34,412 nt of DNA, taken from Clostridiales bacterium UBA7573 (GTDB taxonomy: Bacteria > Bacillota > Clostridia > Oscillospirales > CAG-272). Below the pieces are notes generated by a model that was not told where the DNA came from, did no database searches, and saw nothing but the letters and a program-made list of their open reading frames with translations. Made by a program: the position numbers and the translations under genes. Below are positions 25,236 to 33,751 of the stretch, in pieces; within the stretch, counting starts at the first letter, position 1; every line of letters starts with the position of its first letter. The stretch covers positions 3,455 through 37,866 of the forward strand of contig DLLB01000053.1 of assembly GCA_002477905.1 (NCBI GenBank), read 5' to 3'.

Positions 25236-26276
25236 TTACTGAATCGGCAAGTAAATATACGGAATATCCGCAAAGATCTTCGGTACCGGCAGATAGCCCT
25301 TGCCGTCGGAGTTGACCGCGATCCAACCATTCTCAAAATCAAAGCCTTCCAACTTTGCTTTTGCCGCGTCACCCAAAACATTTGCCGCTTCGCCGACGCC
25401 AGTCAGCGTTCCTTTGTAACCTTCCCAGGTGTCACCGAGTTTGTAGACATTCGTCGTGACAAAACCGCCGGTCCAGTGTACTCCTTTTTCCTTGGCTGCA
25501 ATCAGGACATTTGTGACAGTCAGCGAACCGCCGCCGGAAGCAAGCGAACCAAATCCGGCAGGTGTCACGGTGTACGCAGGGATCAACAAAGTATTGCTGA
25601 TCGAAATACTGCCGTTGATATAGCCGATCGGCGCAACGCCATAGGCTTTCGGGCAGTCGAAAATCACATGCGCAATGCAGTTTTCCACGGTGATGCTGGT
25701 GCCGCTTCCGCACAAAAAGCCTGCGCTCGGAGCTCCATCCGCTTTTGACACACCGCCATTCTCCGGATCATTCGGAACTTTCACATAACCATGTGAAAAG
25801 TTGATGTTTTTCAGCACCGCATTCTTTGAGTTGGTAATAAAACCAAAACTGGGACCGCCTGCTTTCATTTCCCCTTTGATCAAAAGACCGTCAATGGTGT
25901 GTCCGGCACCGTCCAGCGTGGAAGCAAATCCATCCAAAGACGGCCATACATAAGCGTCTTCTTTGTCATACCATCCGTCAACAGAGGTATCGTTTAACTG
26001 GATGTCCGCGGTCAGTCGGAAGATCTTACCGGAATAATCCTTGGTTTTGAATTTCTTGACCAGTTCTTTCAGTTCATCCGCGTTGTTGATTAAAAACGGA
26101 TCTTCCTCCGTCCCTTTCGGTTCTTTCGGGACAGTAATTCCTTTGGACGGCTTGGTCGTGGTCGTTGCGGCGGGCGTCGTTTCTGCCGGCTTGTCGTTGC
26201 CGCAGGCAGTGAATACCGTCGCGAAGGTAAAGAGCATCGCAACTACTAAAAAGAATGTAAATAACCGTTTCATCAT
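25236..26276 (-). CDS. Surface lipoprotein with GLUG/beta-helix-like repeats (paralogue A)
   Basis: A 346-residue lipoprotein. The signal peptide ends with VFTACG (lipidated Cys near 25). The linker TTPAATTTTKPSKG is followed by VPKEPKGTEEDPF, nearly the same as in the downstream paralogue. The domain then runs through NADELKELVKKFKTKDYSGK, AGHTIDGLLIKG, NAVLKNINFSHGYV and ITVENCIAHVIF, the stacking-strand pattern of a right-handed beta-helix. Conservation is highest in the linker and first 60 residues; the rest has diverged. Tandem ATGs at 26276 and 26273 are both possible; GGGAG lies upstream. It is transcribed from a consensus promoter 55 nt upstream and is the first gene of the pair. Function unknown. 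Confidence 0.85.
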   Translation of the reverse strand: MMKRLFTFFLVVAMLFTFATVFTACGNDKPAETTPAATTTTKPSKGITVPKEPKGTEEDPFLINNADELKELVKKFKTKDYSGKIFRLTADIQLNDTSVDGWYDKEDAYVWPSLDGFASTLDGAGHTIDGLLIKGEMKAGGPSFGFITNSKNAVLKNINFSHGYVKVPNDPENGGVSKADGAPSAGFLCGSGTSITVENCIAHVIFDCPKAYGVAPIGYINGSISISNTLLIPAYTVTPAGFGSLASGGGSLTVTNVLIAAKEKGVHWTGGFVTTNVYKLGDTWEGYKGTLTGVGEAANVLGDAAKAKLEGFDFENGWIAVNSDGKGYLPVPKIFADIPYIYLPIQ

Positions 26277-26331
26277 AATGAAAAAGCTCCCTTCTGTTTT
26301 TGCATCCGAAGATGCGTTCTTTCTTACTGCT

Positions 26332-26360
26332 ATTATACAAGAATGTTTCGCATTTGTCAA
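26332..26360 (-). promoter_or_regulatory. Consensus sigma-A promoter of the lipoprotein pair
   Basis: On the minus strand, TTGACA (26360-26355), 17 bp, TATAAT (26337-26332), a perfect match. GGACTTCTTTTTCA (about 26390-26377) sits just upstream and resembles the shared -35 motif of two other promoters here. Confidence 0.9.
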
Positions 26361-26473
26361 GGTAAATGTTTACAAAAAAATGAAAAAGAAGTCCCAAATC
26401 CGTATTATCGTACAAAACGACAAAATTTGAGTCCTTGTTTTTGGCTGTTTTGACGAGATCTTTTTGCGTTTTT

Positions 26474-27271
26474 CTACATTTCCGTCTGATACGGAACCGG
26501 TTCGGCAAAGCCGCCGTCTGTTTTTGTCCGCAGAACCACTGCGGGCAAGGTCGGGCGCGTGTGTGCCGGCAGGGATTCCAGTACTTCCGCCCCGATCACC
26601 TGCACCTGCCCGGCGGCGATCGCTTCGCACAGCTCCTGCACTGTGGCAAACGGAACGGCGCTTGCAATTCCGCTCAGATGCGCCTTGTGCGGATCCTCCG
26701 GTACGCAGTGAATATCACTGCCGCCGGTCATGGGCAAATGGTATGCGCGGGCATATTCCAGCGCGCGGCGGCTGCACATAGGATCATTTCCGCAATTGTA
26801 AACCTCCACCGCATCGGAAAAGTCTGGCGTCAGGGTGATACGTTTGATATAATCCCGCTCCCGAAACGGATGCGCCTGAATCAGAAATGCCCCCGCTTCC
26901 CTTGCAAGATGCAAAAAAGTGTACCGATCCGCGTTGCGTAATTCCGGATGTGCGGTCAGCCATGCGGGTGTCAGCCCCAGCACCAGATATTCATCGCCCC
27001 CGAAATTTTCTTCCAGACCGAAAAAGATGTCGATGCCATAGTCTTTCGCCGCGTCTTTCATCCGGTAGTATCCCTCGCAATAGCGTGCAACATACGCGTC
27101 CCACGGAAGATCGCGCGACGGCGCGGTGTTCCCGTGATAAAAATGATCGGTTACGACAATGCCGCGATAGCCCTGCGCCTGATAGAACGGCAGATAGTCC
27201 GTTTCATCGCTTCTGCCGCAGGCACTGCCATAGCGGGTGTGAAAATGCAATTCATACAGATAAGGGTACAT
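26474..27271 (-). CDS. PHP-domain metal-dependent phosphoesterase
   Basis: A 265-residue cytoplasmic hydrolase of the PHP family. Metal ligands are visible as ELHFHT (His9, His11), VVTDHF, GLEENF, QAHPFR and the closing GGSDIHC. Members of this group hydrolyse phosphate esters such as 3',5'-bisphosphonucleotides or small sugar phosphates; the substrate here is unknown. The start is ATG 27271, 8 nt after GAAAGGA; the longer frame to 27376 contains the promoter and is rejected. It is divergent from the beta-galactosidase gene. Only ~100 nt with no strong terminator separate its stop from the promoter of the next operon. Confidence 0.88.
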   Translation of the reverse strand: MYPYLYELHFHTRYGSACGRSDETDYLPFYQAQGYRGIVVTDHFYHGNTAPSRDLPWDAYVARYCEGYYRMKDAAKDYGIDIFFGLEENFGGDEYLVLGLTPAWLTAHPELRNADRYTFLHLAREAGAFLIQAHPFRERDYIKRITLTPDFSDAVEVYNCGNDPMCSRRALEYARAYHLPMTGGSDIHCVPEDPHKAHLSGIASAVPFATVQELCEAIAAGQVQVIGAEVLESLPAHTRPTLPAVVLRTKTDGGFAEPVPYQTEM

Positions 27272-27322
27272 GCTGTGCTTCCTTTCGTCTGATCTTCGGA
27301 ATTTTGATTTTTTGATTTTTTC

Positions 27323-27351
27323 ATTATAACACCGCCCGCAAAGTCTGTCAA
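27323..27351 (-). promoter_or_regulatory. Consensus sigma-A promoter of the PHP gene
   Basis: On the minus strand, TTGACA (27351-27346), 17 bp, TATAAT (27328-27323), about 45 nt before the PHP start. It lies back to back with the beta-galactosidase promoter. Confidence 0.9.
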
Positions 27352-27393
27352 GAAAAGAAAAGGAAACGACTTGCATTTTTTTCGAAAAAGGAC

Positions 27394-27422
27394 TTGCTTT
27401 TTTCAGATGAATATAGTATCAT
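27394..27422 (+). promoter_or_regulatory. Promoter of the beta-galactosidase gene
   Basis: TTGCTT (27394-27399), 17 bp, TATCAT (27417-27422). The -35 is embedded in GGACTTGCTTTTTTCA (27390-27405), identical to the FTR-operon promoter. Both hexamers are imperfect, so regulation is likely. Confidence 0.65.
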
Positions 27423-27469
27423 AGTCACAGCATCCCGTATTCTGAATGCAAAAGAAAGTGAGAACAACT

Positions 27470-30400
27470 ATGAAATTGGAACATGCGTATCATCAAAACC
27501 CGCATACGCTGCACGTCGGCTGTGAAGCGCCGGCGGCATATCTGATCCCGTATGAGAGCGAAGCGGCGGCAAAACGCGGCATCCGCGGCGCCTCCCACTT
27601 CTTCAAATCTCTGTGCGGCGAATGGGATTTCAAATGGTACCCCTCGCTTGCCAAAGCCGAATTTCCCGCCGACCGCACGGATTTTGACAAGCTCACCGTG
27701 CCGATGAACTGGCAGATGGAGCTGGGGCGCGGCTATGACGTGCCAAACTACACCAACGTCCGCTATCCGTATCCCATCGATCCGCCGTATGTGCCGGATG
27801 ACAATCCCTGCGGCGTGTATGTGCGTGATTTTTCGCTTACAGCGGAGGAAATGGCACAAAAACAGATCTTTTTGAATTTTGAAGGGGTGGATTCCTGCTT
27901 CTATCTGTACGTCAACGGCAATTTTGCCGCATACAGCCAGGTCAGCCATATGATCTCGCAGATCGACGTGACCAAATGGGTGCAGGAAGGGCAAAATACC
28001 TTGGTGCTGTTTGTTTTGAAATGGTGCGACGGCAGTTATCTGGAAGATCAGGATATGTACCGCGCATCCGGTATTTTCCGGGAAGTTTACCTCACCTTCC
28101 GCGAAGCCGCACACCTGACAGACGCTTACCTCCACACCGACGTTGCCGACGATTTTGCAAGCGCGGTCATCCGTGCAGAGCTGACGCTGTCGGCGAAAGC
28201 CTCCCTTACCTACAAGTTGCTTGACGCAGACGGGAATCTCCTTGCCGAGGGCAAAACCCGCACAGGGCAGAAGCCGGAAATTGCCGTGGAACTGTCCGCG
28301 CCGCATCTGTGGTCGGATGAAATTCCGTATCTGTACGAGCTGTATTTGCAGTGCGGTGCCGAATGGGTGAAAATTCCGGTCGGGGTACGCAGAATCGAGA
28401 TCAAAAACTGCGTAATCTATATTAACGGAAAGAAAGTCAAAGCCAAAGGCGTCAACCGTCACGACAGTCACCCCCAGCTTGGTCACGCAACGCCTTACGA
28501 TCATATCCTGCGCGATCTTCTGATTTTGAAAGCGCACAATGTCAACATGATCCGCACCTCGCACTATCCGAACGATCCGCGCCTGCCGGAACTTTGCGAC
28601 AAGCTCGGCATTTATCTGGTGGACGAAACGGATCTGGAAACGCACGGCATGGTTTCCTATGACGTGCCGGAGTTGAATCATCAACAGCGGTGGTCCTATC
28701 TGTCCGATCATGCGGACTGGACGGAGGCGTATGTGGACCGTGCCAGACGGATGTTCGAACGGGACAAAAACCATCCGAGCGTCATTTTCTGGTCGCTTGG
28801 CAACGAATCCGGCGTAGGGAAAAATCACGCGGCAATGGCGGCGTTTTTACGCGGACGCGATTCCAGCCGTATCATTCACTATGAGGGCGCGCACCCCGGC
28901 TACAACGGCGGCAAGGAAATGCCGGAATGCACCGACGTACACAGCCGGATGTACCCGTCCGTAGCGGATTGCAAAGCCATCTGTGAAAACAAATCGTACA
29001 CCATGCCGTTCTTCCTTTGCGAATATTCGCACGCAATGGGCAACGGTCCCGGCGATCTCAAAGCATATTGGGATGTGATCTATACCCATGACAATTTCTT
29101 CGGCGGATGCGTATGGGAATTTCTCGATCACTCCGCCGCCATCGCCCAGCCGGACGGCTCCTATCATTACACCTATGGCGGGGACTTCGGAGACTTCCCC
29201 AACGACGGCAACTTCTGCGTAGACGGATTGGTTTCACCGGAGCGCAAACCCAGCACCGGACTTCTCGACTTAAAGCAGGTGCTCTGCCCGGTAAAAGCAG
29301 AGGATTATGATCTTGCGGCAGGAAAAATCCGCATCCGGAATCTGCGGTACTTCACCGATCTTTCCGATATGGCGTTGTCCTACACCGTGGAACAGAACGG
29401 CGTTGCGATCTACACGGGCGTCGTTTCCGAATTGCGCATCGCGCCGCAAAAGAGCAAGGTGCTTTCTCTCGCTCTGCCGCAGAATCTGGTGGGCGAATGC
29501 TATCTGAATCTGCACTTCCGTCACAAAGTCGCAACCGCATGGGCAAAAGCCGGCGACGAATTCGGCGTGTTCCAGTTTGCTCTGCCGGCGGCAAAGAATG
29601 CGCCGGTATTCCCGAAGAAGCAACGCGTTTCCTTAAAAGAGAGCGATGCGACCTATCAAATCCTCTGCGGCGAAACGCTTTATGAAATTGACCGCGTGAA
29701 AGGTTTGGTCAACCGCATTTGCGACAACGGCTGTGAATTGCTCACCGCACCGCTGACTCCCTCCGTATGGCGTGCGCCGACGGATAACGACCGCACCATC
29801 CGCGGGAAGTGGAACTTCATGGATTCCATGAAAACCAAATGCTATGAGACGAAGATCCTTGCCGTTTCCGAGAATGCCGTTTCCATTGCGGCAGAGCTGT
29901 CACTTGGCGCAGCACCGGAAACACCGCTTCTGCATATGCAGGTATGCTACACGGTAAACGAACTGGGACTGACGGTGAAAACCGATGTCAAAGTCCGGCA
30001 TTCCGCACCGTTTTTACCGCGCTTCGGCTTCACCGCCGTTCTGCCCCGTACCTCCGAAAACGTCCGGTACTTCGGCTACGGTCCGACCGATTCCTATGAA
30101 GACCGCCGTTTGTGCGCAACCATGGGATTGTATCAAAGCACCGTGGATGAACAGTTCACCCATTACATCAAGCCGCAGGAAAACGGCAACCACCACAATA
30201 CCAAGTGGGCTTGCGTTTCCAAGCTTGCGGGACAGGGATTGTATTTCACCGCGCCGAAACCGTTTGCTTTCTCCGCTTTGCACTACGATGCCAAGCAGAT
30301 TTCCGACGCGCGGCATGATTACGAATTACAGCGCCGCCCCGAAACCTACGTCATGATCGACTACCGCCGCAGCGGTATCGGTTCCAATTCCTGCGGACCG

Positions 30401-30529
30401 GAATTGGATCCCGCTTATCGGTTGTCCGAAAAAGAATTCTCTTATTCCTTCTGCGTCACGCCCGCATTTGTAAACGATGTGGAACCGTTCGGGCTCTGCG
30501 CCGCAGTGGAAGAAAAGGAAAACGCGTAA
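27470..30529 (+). CDS. lacZ: Beta-galactosidase, glycoside hydrolase family 2
   Basis: A 1,019-residue cytoplasmic retaining enzyme of full LacZ length. The order is a sugar-binding domain (WDFKWYPSLAKAEFP, VPMNWQM), a beta-sandwich, the TIM barrel with KGVNRHDSHPQLGHA and the acid/base Glu446 in LGNESGVG, the nucleophile Glu518 in FLCEYSHAMGNG, and the C-terminal small-chain-type domain (WRAPTDND, then FGYGPTDSYEDR). It hydrolyses lactose-type beta-galactosides. No signal peptide is present. ATG 27470 matches the usual LacZ N-terminus; the in-frame ATG at 27446 lies very near the promoter. The ribosome site (AAAGTGAG) is weak. The gene ends at a strong terminator. Nearby GH27 and AraC genes suggest galactoside use, though the specific inducer is not evident. 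Confidence 0.95.
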   Translation: MKLEHAYHQNPHTLHVGCEAPAAYLIPYESEAAAKRGIRGASHFFKSLCGEWDFKWYPSLAKAEFPADRTDFDKLTVPMNWQMELGRGYDVPNYTNVRYPYPIDPPYVPDDNPCGVYVRDFSLTAEEMAQKQIFLNFEGVDSCFYLYVNGNFAAYSQVSHMISQIDVTKWVQEGQNTLVLFVLKWCDGSYLEDQDMYRASGIFREVYLTFREAAHLTDAYLHTDVADDFASAVIRAELTLSAKASLTYKLLDADGNLLAEGKTRTGQKPEIAVELSAPHLWSDEIPYLYELYLQCGAEWVKIPVGVRRIEIKNCVIYINGKKVKAKGVNRHDSHPQLGHATPYDHILRDLLILKAHNVNMIRTSHYPNDPRLPELCDKLGIYLVDETDLETHGMVSYDVPELNHQQRWSYLSDHADWTEAYVDRARRMFERDKNHPSVIFWSLGNESGVGKNHAAMAAFLRGRDSSRIIHYEGAHPGYNGGKEMPECTDVHSRMYPSVADCKAICENKSYTMPFFLCEYSHAMGNGPGDLKAYWDVIYTHDNFFGGCVWEFLDHSAAIAQPDGSYHYTYGGDFGDFPNDGNFCVDGLVSPERKPSTGLLDLKQVLCPVKAEDYDLAAGKIRIRNLRYFTDLSDMALSYTVEQNGVAIYTGVVSELRIAPQKSKVLSLALPQNLVGECYLNLHFRHKVATAWAKAGDEFGVFQFALPAAKNAPVFPKKQRVSLKESDATYQILCGETLYEIDRVKGLVNRICDNGCELLTAPLTPSVWRAPTDNDRTIRGKWNFMDSMKTKCYETKILAVSENAVSIAAELSLGAAPETPLLHMQVCYTVNELGLTVKTDVKVRHSAPFLPRFGFTAVLPRTSENVRYFGYGPTDSYEDRRLCATMGLYQSTVDEQFTHYIKPQENGNHHNTKWACVSKLAGQGLYFTAPKPFAFSALHYDAKQISDARHDYELQRRPETYVMIDYRRSGIGSNSCGPELDPAYRLSEKEFSYSFCVTPAFVNDVEPFGLCAAVEEKENA

Positions 30530-30545
30530 ATCCCTTTCCTATGCA

Positions 30546-30577
30546 AAAAGCAGGATGCCATATGGCATCCTGCTTTT
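30546..30577. terminator. Bidirectional palindromic terminator
   Basis: A perfect palindrome, AAAAGCAGGATGCCAT with its complement, flanked by A and T tracts. It lies between the converging beta-galactosidase and nucleoside-hydrolase genes, whose stops are about 50 nt apart. Confidence 0.93.
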
Positions 30578-30578
30578 C

Positions 30579-31499
30579 TTACTCTGATAAAAGCTTTTGG
30601 AACAGATCGTGCATCAGTGCGTCACGGCGAATGCCGTACACATACGTCATAAGCGGCGCGTCCGGCATTTCCGTATAATGCCCGTCATACGCGGGCAACG
30701 ACACCGGCACCAGCCGCGTCCGCATAAACCGATCTCCGTCGTTTTGCAACCACGCGACTGCCGTAACATCCCAGATCACGCGCGTCCACGGTTTGCCCGC
30801 GGCGTATTTTTCCGCGGCGGCGATGGTATTCTTCGCAAGATAATCCGCAAGCGGATTTTTCCCCATCAGAAACCGCTCCAACTCCGCACCGCTGACGGTG
30901 AATGCGCTGACTACACCCTCACACGGAAGCTGGACAAACGGCACGCCGCTTCCCATTACCACGCGCGCGGCGGCATAATCCTGATGCATATTGAATTCCT
31001 TGGTATCCATCCAATGCCGCGCATGACCGCCCAGCCACACAATCACCAGATTTTCTTTGATTTCCGGACGCAAAAGCAATGCGGAAGCCAAATTGGTGAT
31101 TGCGCCGATGGCGACCACATACAGCGGTTTTTCCGGCGAATACTGCATGGCGCGTGTACAAAGATCCCGCGCGGCGGCGCTTTCCACCGGCGTTTTTTCA
31201 TCCGGCAGATAGCGGTCGGAACCGCGGAATACAAAGGGCTTCAGCGCCGCCTCGCCGGCAAGGTCGAGGATCTTCAAGATCTCCTCATAGCTCTTTTCCA
31301 TGCCGTCCGCAGGTCCGGTGGAATTTTCATTGTAAAATGGCGCGGCATAGACTGCCACCGGATGCAGTTTCTCCTTGGATCGGAGCAGATAAGACAGCGC
31401 AAACTGATCGTCAATTTCGTTGTAGGTGTCTGTGTCCAAAATCACATCGATTTTCCCCTGCGGGACTTGCAGATTCTGCAAAAACTGTGCATGGTTCAT
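30579..31499 (-). CDS. Inosine/uridine-preferring-type nucleoside hydrolase
   Basis: A 306-residue enzyme that splits the N-glycosidic bond of ribonucleosides into base and ribose. The family calcium site is visible in VILDTDTYNEIDDQFAL (Asp22, Asp24, Asp30, Asp31), with VAIGAITNLASALL, VWLGGHARHW and the late ligand region TRVIWDVTAVAWL in family order. No signal peptide is present. The base preference cannot be read. ATG 31499 overlaps the stop of the upstream kinase-AraC gene (ATGA) and has AGGAGGGG upstream. Because that partner is a ribokinase-type protein, released ribose or a similar sugar could be phosphorylated by it, so the pair looks like a nucleoside-salvage unit. Confidence 0.92.
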   Translation of the reverse strand: MNHAQFLQNLQVPQGKIDVILDTDTYNEIDDQFALSYLLRSKEKLHPVAVYAAPFYNENSTGPADGMEKSYEEILKILDLAGEAALKPFVFRGSDRYLPDEKTPVESAAARDLCTRAMQYSPEKPLYVVAIGAITNLASALLLRPEIKENLVIVWLGGHARHWMDTKEFNMHQDYAAARVVMGSGVPFVQLPCEGVVSAFTVSGAELERFLMGKNPLADYLAKNTIAAAEKYAAGKPWTRVIWDVTAVAWLQNDGDRFMRTRLVPVSLPAYDGHYTEMPDAPLMTYVYGIRRDALMHDLFQKLLSE

Positions 31500-32767
31500 G
31501 AAAATACCCCTCCTGTTTTGAATGAAATGGATTCTTTCGCGCGGCACTGTGCGCGATATTGAGACGGAGATAACGCGTATTGCTTGTCAAAGCAGGCGCG
31601 GAAGAAAGACGCATTCTGATACCCGACACGGGAAATGATCTCCGAAACGGGCAGATCTGTTTTGGCAAGCAACTCTGCCGCCGCTTCACACCGCGCTTTT
31701 TGCAAAAGATCGGAAAACGACGCACCGAACGTTTTGCGAAGCCACCGGCAGGCATAATAAGGCGAATAGTGCAAGACTGCGGCAAGCTCCGAAAGACGGG
31801 CGTCGGGAAGATGGGACGAAAAATAAGTCCGTGTCAGGTCTTTTTTATTTTCGGTTTCCGACGCAGGTGGATACGGGATCAGCGTGCGCAGTGCATTCCG
31901 CACCTCGGCAAGCGTAGGGATCGAGCTTGCGGCACCGGCCTTGGTGGTGGCAAGCGCGGCGGCGGCAGACGCCAGCCGGACAGCTTGCGCCGCGTCTTTT
32001 CCCGCGCTGATCTGTGCAGTGAAATATCCTACAAACGTATCGCCTGCGGCAGTGGTATCCACCGGTTGTACCTGATAGGCGGGATGACGGCGGATCTTAC
32101 CGTTTTCCACATAGATACACCCCTGTTTGCCAAGCGTTACAACTGCGCCCAGTTTGGGACAGGCACTTGCAAGATGCGTTAAAAAGGCTTCCGGCTGGTC
32201 TTCTCCGAAAAAGCCCGCCGCTTCCGTCTCGTTGCAGATCAGCCAGTCCAATTTTGACAGATCCAGATCGTGCAAGGACGGATCAAACGGAGCGGGATTC
32301 CAGATGATCCGCATTTTTTTGGCATGCGCCGCAGAAATGAGCGGGCGAAGTCCGGAAATTTCATTTTGCAAAAGCAGAAGATCTCCCTCGGAAAAATGCG
32401 AAAGCACCTGCAAAATCCATGCCTGTGTCACCGCGGCGTTTGCACCGGGGTACAGCACGATGCTGTTTTCCCCGCTGTCATTGACAAAAATCACCGCCTG
32501 TCCGGTCGGCGCCGAAACCGTAGCAAGATAGGTCGTATCCACGCCGTTCTCACAAAGCAATCTGCGCAAAAACGGATCGTCCTCTCCCACACATCCGGCA
32601 TGAAAAACAGAGCTGCCCGCCCGTGCAAGCGCAATCGACTGGTTCAGCCCTTTTCCACCCGGATACCGGCAAAAGCTCTGTGCCGCAAGGGTTTCTCCGG
32701 GACGTACAAAATGCGGTAGCCGATACACACCGTCCACATTGCAGGATCCGAAATTCAAAATCTTCAT
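31496..32767 (-). CDS. PfkB/ribokinase-type sugar kinase fused to an AraC DNA-binding domain
   Basis: A 423-residue protein joining two normally separate functions. Residues 1-295 are a complete PfkB-family kinase: GSCNVDGVYRLPHFVRPGET, the sugar-binding YPGGKGLNQSIALAR (35-49), GCVGEDD, NPAPFDPS, NETEAAGFFG, VVTLGKQGC, and the catalytic TTAAGDTFVGYF (Asp243). A short linker (296-312) leads to an AraC tandem helix-turn-helix (about 313-408): LSELAAVLHYSPYYACRWLR and VSEIISRVGYQNASFFRACF, ending LSPSQYRAQ. All catalytic landmarks are intact, so it could phosphorylate ribose while sensing it, or use the kinase fold purely as sensor. The start has GGGAGCGG upstream. It is first in the operon and is coupled to the nucleoside hydrolase by a 4-nt overlap. 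The fusion lies within one open frame with no sign of a frameshift. Confidence 0.92.
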   Translation of the reverse strand: MKILNFGSCNVDGVYRLPHFVRPGETLAAQSFCRYPGGKGLNQSIALARAGSSVFHAGCVGEDDPFLRRLLCENGVDTTYLATVSAPTGQAVIFVNDSGENSIVLYPGANAAVTQAWILQVLSHFSEGDLLLLQNEISGLRPLISAAHAKKMRIIWNPAPFDPSLHDLDLSKLDWLICNETEAAGFFGEDQPEAFLTHLASACPKLGAVVTLGKQGCIYVENGKIRRHPAYQVQPVDTTAAGDTFVGYFTAQISAGKDAAQAVRLASAAAALATTKAGAASSIPTLAEVRNALRTLIPYPPASETENKKDLTRTYFSSHLPDARLSELAAVLHYSPYYACRWLRKTFGASFSDLLQKARCEAAAELLAKTDLPVSEIISRVGYQNASFFRACFDKQYALSPSQYRAQCRAKESISFKTGGVFS

Positions 32768-32798
32768 ATTCCGCTCCCAAGTGTATGTTTCTATGGGT

Positions 32799-32827
32799 AT
32801 CATACCACAAATCCCGTATCTTTGCAA
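32799..32827 (-). promoter_or_regulatory. Promoter of the kinase-regulator/nucleoside-hydrolase operon
   Basis: On the minus strand, TTGCAA (32827-32822), 17 bp, TATGAT (32804-32799), about 30 nt before the start codon. A divergent promoter lies 80 bp away. Confidence 0.75.
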
Positions 32828-32907
32828 GTACCGAAGTCATCCTAAAACAGACCGATCTTGCGCTTTTGCAAAATCCTTCTCTGCACCTGCTTTTTTGTCT
32901 TTTCCTC

Positions 32908-32936
32908 TTGACAAACCAACGCAAATCTGCTATCTT
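32908..32936 (+). promoter_or_regulatory. Promoter of the GH116 pseudogene
   Basis: TTGACA (32908-32913), 17 bp, TATCTT (32931-32936), about 40 nt before the ATG. Its good -35 suggests the gene was active before it decayed. The kinase-AraC protein may have controlled this divergent region. Confidence 0.7.
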
Positions 32937-32976
32937 AATCTTATCTTTCAAATATCCCTCAAATGAGGTAACTATC

Positions 32977-33711
32977 ATGGAATAGCAAGGAAGTCACACC
33001 AAAGAGATCTCCTTTCCGCTCGGCGGAATCGGGACCGGCTCCATCGGACTTGGCGGAAACGGCAGACTGCTGGACTGGGAGATCTTCAATCGTCCGGCAA
33101 AGGGCACACGCAACGGCTATTCGCACTTTGCGGTCAAAGCCCTGCAAAACGGCAAACCCATCACCTATATCCTGCACGGCGATCTGCAAAAGGATCTGAT
33201 GGGGCAATATCGGCAGACCACGTTTTCCGGCTACGGATTCGGACCACAGTCCCAGACAATGTGCGGATTTCCTTGCGGATACGCAAAAAGCTGCGGAATA
33301 CCGCGCGCTGTTCCAAAAAGGGCAGGCATGGACGACAAAACACCTGTTTAACGGCACTTACTTTATCCAGAAAATCGACTTGACCGACCGCTCCCTCACC
33401 GACCGTTTCGGTGCGTCGGACACCGATTGGAATTCGGAGACGGGCGAGATCAAATATCAGATCGGCGAGGGATCATCCATCGATCAGTTGCTCGGTCAAT
33501 GGCATGCGGATCTGCTCGGACTCGGAGACATCCTTGATCCCGCGCAGGTGGAATGTGCGCTGGCGGCAATGATGCAGAATCACTATAAACCGACCATGCG
33601 CACCTTTGCCAATCCATGGCGCATCTTTTCTTTAAACGACGAAACCGGCAGCGTCATCTGCGACTATCCGGAGGGTTCGAAAAAGCCGAACTCCAAAAAG
33701 AGATTCGGGTG
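32977..33711 (+). pseudogene. Decayed GH116 (GBA2-type beta-glucosidase/glucosylceramidase-like) gene
   Basis: After a good site (GAGG) and ATG, codon 3 is TAG. The same frame then continues SHTKEISFPLGGIGTGSIGL and LLDWEIFNRPAKGTRNGYS, the conserved N-terminus of GH116. Around 33240-33265 the homology jumps to another frame, which carries late-domain sequence: AAEYRALFQKGQAWTTKHLF, KYQIGEGSSIDQLLGQWHAD and NDETGSVICDYPEGSKKP. Several hundred residues expected between these are missing, and after about 33700 the GH116 match stops where AT-rich DNA begins. There are therefore three lesions: a nonsense codon, a large internal deletion with frame change, and 3' truncation. No functional enzyme is expected. 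The 3' frame stays open to 33832 only because it runs into foreign sequence. Confidence 0.9.
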
Positions 33712-33751
33712 CGCTTTTAATATTTTTCAAAACAAAAAGGATGCTTTTTGC

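Noticed and set aside
6622..27375. Shared AAAAGGAAACGACTT near 6626-6640 (minus) and 27357-27371 (plus)
   Set aside because: In the first case it spans a coding end and ribosome site; an A-rich 15-mer shared with an intergenic region is plausible by chance.
27425..28828. 467-residue open frame on the minus strand
   Set aside because: It is antisense to the conserved beta-galactosidase, has no ribosome site, and its protein (rich in Arg, His, Phe and Ile) resembles no family.
32977..32985. TAG at codon 3 read as an amino acid (recoded stop)
   Set aside because: No other gene in the window needs TAG readthrough, and this gene also has a deletion and frame change, so simple decay explains it.
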